Shown in pieces: positions 59,201 to 64,000 of a stretch of 64,000 nt of DNA (positions within the stretch are counted from its first letter, which is position 1; every line of letters begins with the position of its first letter). A program made the translations under genes and the position numbers. The notes beneath the pieces are model-generated. The model was not told the origin of the DNA, searched no databases, and worked only from the letters and a program-made list of their open reading frames with translations. The stretch covers positions 1,747,718 through 1,811,717 of the forward strand of contig SSNP01000031.1 of the NCBI GenBank assembly GCA_006937955.1. Direction: 5' to 3'. The stretch comes from Pachypanchax playfairii. Its lineage: Eukaryota; Chordata; Actinopteri; Cyprinodontiformes; Aplocheilidae.

Positions 59201-60540
59201 TTACACAGTGTGTGTTTAATAAATTCTTTTAGAACACAATTTTTCCCCTTTCAACTGCATTTGAGTTCAGCCGAAAACACAAAGCAGTACAGATTTGATC
59301 AACTTTCACAACATTTCACAGTTTTATGATTTAGGTTTGATTCAAAAAAATAAATAATGAATGAAACTGAAACTTACACACAATAAATGGAAGTTACCCC
59401 CCAAAATTAAACATTATAATTTATTTTATTACAGCTACATAATCAATGCACAAACTACATATACTATCTCATGCAAAAATTAAACAGTGGTGGCATGTCA
59501 CTGATCCATATATAAGTAATAATCACTTAAGAACAAAGATCATCATCTTACTGGGAAACTGCACATTTAAAAAAATATTTTATAGCACGATTATAAAAAA
59601 AAGTTTTCCTTGATTTTTATTATAACTTGTTGTAAAACACAAAATTGTGCAACAAGTGCAGCAGGATAGAGGATAAAGCGGGAAAGTCTGTATTAACAAA
59701 CTCATAACGGCTGGCAGAGTGCCTCCATTCCTTCTCGCATGCAGCCAGAACCACATGGACCAAGCACATATTACATTGCTGTTCTCTGTGTATTTACTCT
59801 GCTATCCCGCCACAATGATTAGTTTAGCTTGAGAGTTGATTTATGGACGACAGAAAGTAATCCCTTCTCGTCCTGCACGCCACAGTCCTCCTTTGCCATT
59901 GTGCCAAGCGTACACAGTCTGAAAGCCCTTGATACCGTGTTCGCCCTAAGGTGTAATGTTTGATAATATAACTACTGCTTCTGTCATACAGACCCCCCTC
60001 ATCCCATCTGCACCCACAGCAGTGCCTCCCCCACACCCCCCACAAATACATTACAGCACCACAAAGCTTTGAGATTTATGAGGGAGTGGTGTAACAGGAG
60101 TGAGGAAGGGAGAGAATATGCATTGATTGAAAGCCAAAGATAGTCCCATCCAATCCCGCCCCGAAGAGCATCAGTTATTTTGCATCCTGACACGGCGATT
60201 GATAACTCGTAAATGTGTGCGGGGATGACAAATGCAGATGGAAACTGACTCTGACAAAAAATGATAACAGCATCGGTCTCCAGGGGGTGACAGAGGTGGA
60301 GGTGGGATGCTTCTTAAAATATTTAATAATTGATACGGAGGCAGTGAGATGTTGTTTGACCCTGGAGAAGTGTGAATGTCATAGGAAAATGACGCAAAGA
60401 CTTTGAAGTGAAATATATTTGTCACGCCTGTATGTGTATGTGTGTGAATGACCGTTAAACTGAATTTGAGCAGTAAAAACAGGAAGAATTTATTTTGAAC
60501 AAATGCTTAAAAATCGGCTTCTATAAATAACAAAATGAAC
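56291..60540. other. Gene-free region with a probable conserved non-coding block at 59690-60420
   Basis: I found no exon. 58267-58286 is a short telomere-like (GGTTAG)3 run. 59690-60420 stands out: balanced composition and long stretches without simple repeats, with words such as GATTGATAACTCG, TAATAATTGATACGG and CATTGATTGAAAGCC. It looks like a developmental enhancer block, but only an alignment could show that. Confidence 0.35.
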
Positions 60541-61112
60541 ATTTAATTAAAGAGGCAATTTCATACAAATTTCAGGACTTAACTTAAGTATTAACCTGTA
60601 ATATGAAACATTTTATATCTAAAAGACGTTAGGAAACACTGATTAACAGACCTTTCAATCTGACTAGGTCAAAATTTGGCTGGTTCTGTCACACTTTGGC
60701 AGCAGCTCCTTCATATTTATTATTCGAATTTGCTGGACTCAGATTGGCTAACAAACTAGCCTATGAGAGCAAGGTATACTGTTTCCTGCCCCGCTGCGCA
60801 TGGCAACATCAGACGTTCTCTCTTCCTATTTGTTACGTCTTATGCTACAGCTTTTAGCAGCAGCATGCTAGGCGTGGTTTCAACTGCAGGAGCTGCCAAA
60901 TACTAACAAAAAAAAAAGTTGTGACAAAAGTACCTGCCGTTTGAACTCCGCTTTTATCATCACTTGCGTAGTTTGAGAGATAAAAACTGAAAGAGAAGTT
61001 GTTGACCTGTTTTCACACCCACTATGAAGGTAAGAACACCTGTGGAGCTAAAATATTCAACAGAAACCTCAGAAAAAAACGTTTTTAATGGAAGGGCTTC
61101 TTTAAAAATATT
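60541..61112 (-). repeat. Dispersed repeat, copy 2 (inverted relative to 38.8-39.4 kb)
   Basis: Reverse-complement counterpart of 38848-39449 along nearly its whole length, with substitutions and indels; a local A-run replaces part of the middle. Confidence 0.8.
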
Positions 61113-61644
61113 TATTGTAATTGTTTAGATGGCACTTGCAGTAATGACGCAGTAAATTTTATAAACAAGTTTCATGTTGATCCTGCCTGCCGTGTATCCT
61201 GACACACAGCAGGGAAGAGAATGGCGCAAGGAGTGTTGCAGTGTAGCAGTGTTGAGTTTACTTCAGGAGCCAGGTGGTGTCTCCACTGGTGACGGTGAGC
61301 GAGCAGAGTGGAGAAGCTGGAGTGGATGGCGGTGATATCGGATCAGTCTCTGAAGGAGGATCAAAGGCAAATGAAGAGAAGATCTGGCATTCTTGTCAGG
61401 AACGTAGAAACAATGACTGAGCGATGAGCAGGTGAGACCTGAGGCGAGCACCGTGAGTAGTTCCATGTAAACCTGGGTGCAGCCCCCCCGACTTTTCTTG
61501 CTGTGTGAAAGCAGCAAAAAGGCAATGCTCTGAAAAAAGTGGCGTGTCTGAAAAGACAACTCTGGTTAAGGACCCGATCGAATTGGCCGCAAATATTCCC
61601 AAACATCTGTCTGAAAATGGATTGATAGGGTTAGGGTTAGAAGG
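61113..61644. other. Junction region before the satellite
   Basis: 61538-61619 is an 82-bp ungapped relative (about 83% identical by eye) of 47508-47589. A short telomere-like run (GGGTTAGGGTTAG) at 61628-61640 sits just before the first satellite unit. No exon recognised. Confidence 0.5.
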
Positions 61645-64000
61645 GCCCCAAAAATACAGCCTTACTATATTTAGGCATTGTTTTAGCATTTGGGTGTCTG
61701 AAAAAAGATGCTTTATATGAGTGTGCCATGTGTTTTTAGCATCAAGGGGACCCCAAAAACATGTCTGACAATAGTATGTTTTGTTATTTTGTATCAAGTG
61801 GAAATTCACCAAAAAAAACCTTACTATAGTATGGCATTTTTTTAAGCATTTGGGTGTCTGAAAAAAACTCTATTAAACCACTTTTTATATATTTTTAGCA
61901 TCAGGGGGACCCCAAAAACATGTCTCACAATAGTATGTTTTGATTTTTAGAATAAAGTGGAAACTCACCAAAAAAAGCCATACTATAGTAAGGCATTTTT
62001 TAAGCATTTGGGTGTCTGAAAAAAGATGCTTTATTAGCGTGTGCCATGTCTTTATAGCATCAGGGGGACCCCAAAAACATGTCTCACAATAGTATGTTTT
62101 GTTTTTTAGTATCAAGTGGAAACTCACCAAAAAAAGCCTTACTATAGTATGGCATTTTTTTAGCATTTGGGTGTCTGAAAAAAAAACTTTATTAAGGCAC
62201 TTTTTATACCTTTTTAGCATCAGGGGGACCCCAAAAACATGTCTCACAAAAGTGTGTTTTGTTTTTTAGTGTCAAGTGGAAACTCACCAAAAAAAAGCCT
62301 TACTATAGTAAGGCATTTTTTTAGCATTTGGGTGTCTGAAAAAAAAACTTTATTAAGGCACTTTTTATACCTTTTTAGCATCAGGGGGACCCCAAAAACA
62401 TGTCTCACAATAGTATGTTTTGTTTTTTAGTATCAAGTGGAAACTCACCAGAAAAAGCCTTACTATAGTATGGCATTTTCTTAGCATTTTGGTGTCTGAA
62501 AAAAGATGCTTTATTAGCGTGTGCCATGTCTTTTTAGCATCAGGGGGACCCCAAAAACATGTCTCACAATAGTGTGTTTTGTTTTTTAGTGTCAAGTGGA
62601 AACTCACCAAAAAAAAGCCTTACTATAGTATGGCATTTTCTTAGCATTTTGGTGTCTGAAAAAAGATGCTTTATTAGCGTGTGCCATGTCTTTTTAGCAT
62701 CAGGGGGACCCCAAAAATATGTCTCACAATAGTATGTTTTGTTTTTTATTATCTAGTGGAAAGTCACCAAAAAAAAGCCTTACTATAGTAAGGCATTTTT
62801 TTAGCATTTGGGTGTCTGAAAAAAAAACTTTTTTAAAGCACTTTTTGTACCTTTTTAGCATCAGGGGGACCCCAAAAACATGTCTCACAAAAGTGTGTTT
62901 TGTTTTTTAGTGTCAAGTGGAAACTCACCAAAAAAAAGCCTTACTATAGTATGGCATTTTCTTAGCATTTTGGTGTCTGAAAAAAGATGCTTTATTAGCG
63001 TGTGCCATGTCTTTTTAGCATCAGGGGGACCCCAAAAACATGTCTCACAATAGTATGTTTTGTTTTTTAGTATCAAGTGGAAACTCACCAAAAAAAAGCC
63101 TTACTATAGTAAGGCATTTTTTTAGCATTTGGGTGTCTGAAAAAAAAACTTTATTAAGGCACTTTTTATACCTTTTTAGCATCAGGGGGACCCCAAAAAC
63201 ATGTCTCACAATAGTATGTTTTGTTTTTTAGTATCAAGTGGAAACTCACCAGAAAAAGCCTTACTATAGTATGGCATTTTCTTAGCATTTTGGTGTCTGA
63301 AAAAAGATGCTTTATTAGCGTGTGCCATGTCTTTTTAGCATCAGGGGGACCCCAAAAACATGTCTCACAAAAGTGTGTTTTGTTTTTTAGTGTCAAGTGG
63401 AAACTCACCAAAAAAAAGCCTTACTATAGTAAGGCATTTTTTTAGCATTTGGGTGTCTGAAAAAAAAACTTTATTAAGGCACTTTTTATACCTTTTTAGC
63501 ATCAGGGGGACCCCAAAAACATGTCTCACAATAGTATGTTTTGTTTTTTAGTATCAAGTGCAAACTCACCAAAAAAAGCCTTACTATAGTATGGCATTTT
63601 TTTAGAATTTGGGCGTCTGAAAAAAGATGCTTTATTAGCGTGTGCCATGTCTTTTTAGCATCAGGGGGACCCCAAAAACATGTCTCACAATAGTATGTTT
63701 TGTTTTTTAGTATCAAGTGGAAACTCACCAAAAAAAAGCCTTACTATAGTAAGGCATTTTATCAGCATTTGGGTGTCTGAAAAAAAACTTTTTTAAAGCA
63801 CTTTTTGTACCTTTTTAGCATCAGGGGGACCCCAAAAACATGTCTCACAAAAGTGTGTTTTGTTTTTTAGTGTCAAGTGGAAACTCACCAAAAAAAAGCC
63901 TTACTATAGTATGGCATTTTCTTAGCATTTTGGTGTCTGAAAAAAGATGCTTTATTAGCGTGTGCCATGTCTTTTTAGCATCAGGGGGACCCCAAAAATA
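61645..64000. repeat. 160-bp satellite with two alternating monomer types, incomplete at window end
   Basis: The word AGCATCAGGGGGACCCC (AGCATCAAGGGGACCCC in the first unit) recurs every 158-161 bases from 61739 to 63977, fifteen times. Type A units carry AAAACTTTATTAAGGCAC, or variants, upstream of it; type B units carry AAAGATGCTTTATTAGCGTG. Order from the left: B A B A A B B A B A B A B A B. The later part is therefore a regular 320-bp A/B dimer. Each unit also has GCCTTACTATAGTAAGGC, a perfect 18-bp palindrome, or a one-base variant (TATGGC). The leftmost units are the most diverged, as expected at an array edge. Open frames of 60-80 codons on both strands repeat with the unit and are not genes. 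Confidence 0.97.

Noticed and set aside
61885..63731. Many similar open frames of 60-120 codons on both strands at the right end
   Set aside because: They repeat with the 160-bp satellite unit and change frame when the unit is 159 or 161 bases; there is no start context or splice structure.
1..64000. CRISPR arrays, operons, tRNA or rRNA genes
   Set aside because: The sequence is vertebrate nuclear DNA; the regular repeats are satellite and microsatellite, and I saw no cloverleaf or rRNA sequence. The tRNA-like word near 55150 is part of a dispersed repeat.

Overview
The window is vertebrate nuclear DNA, almost certainly from a ray-finned (teleost) fish. It is AT-rich, has long introns and intergenic space, and carries fish-typical mobile elements (a Tc1 element, hAT and PIF/Harbinger-like MITEs, a palindromic foldback element, a LINE 3' end). 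Its two genes have vertebrate counterparts. There are no bacterial features, operons or CRISPR arrays. I saw no tRNA or rRNA gene.

Layout. 1-8.5 kb: gene-free, with a poly-T tract containing an assembly gap, a TA microsatellite and an LTR-like insertion. 8.5-9.7 kb, minus strand: an intact single-exon relaxin-3-receptor-type GPCR (RXFP3/RXFP4 family). 14.5-15.2 kb: a CpG-rich, Z-DNA-prone promoter island. 24.8-29.4 kb, plus strand: znf516, which I could assemble by hand into four coding exons (899 residues) with all splice phases matching, including a terminal exon of only 16 codons. The island is best read as its promoter, with a non-coding first exon and an intron of about 9.7 kb. 29.4-61 kb: no further gene that I can support, but many mobile elements, simple repeats and several stretches that look like conserved non-coding sequence. 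61.6-64 kb: a 160-bp satellite with two alternating monomer types, running off the end of the window.

The two genes are divergently oriented, with about 4.8 kb between the GPCR start and the island. They belong to different systems (a peptide-hormone receptor at the cell surface; a nuclear zinc-finger regulator), and nothing shows that they work together. From memory, human ZNF516 lies beside a large gene-poor region toward TSHZ1; the gene-free 3' half here could be the fish counterpart, which is inference only.

Most useful second looks: the young, apparently intact Tc1 element at 41.3-42.9 kb; the three-layer nested insertion with a perfect 99-bp duplication at 55.1-56.3 kb; the hAT MITE at 53.7 kb that carries CTCF-like motifs in a perfect hairpin; the 708-bp foldback at 49.8-50.5 kb; the A/B higher-order satellite; and the apparent loss of zinc fingers in this znf516 compared with the human protein. 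I found no clearly novel protein system.
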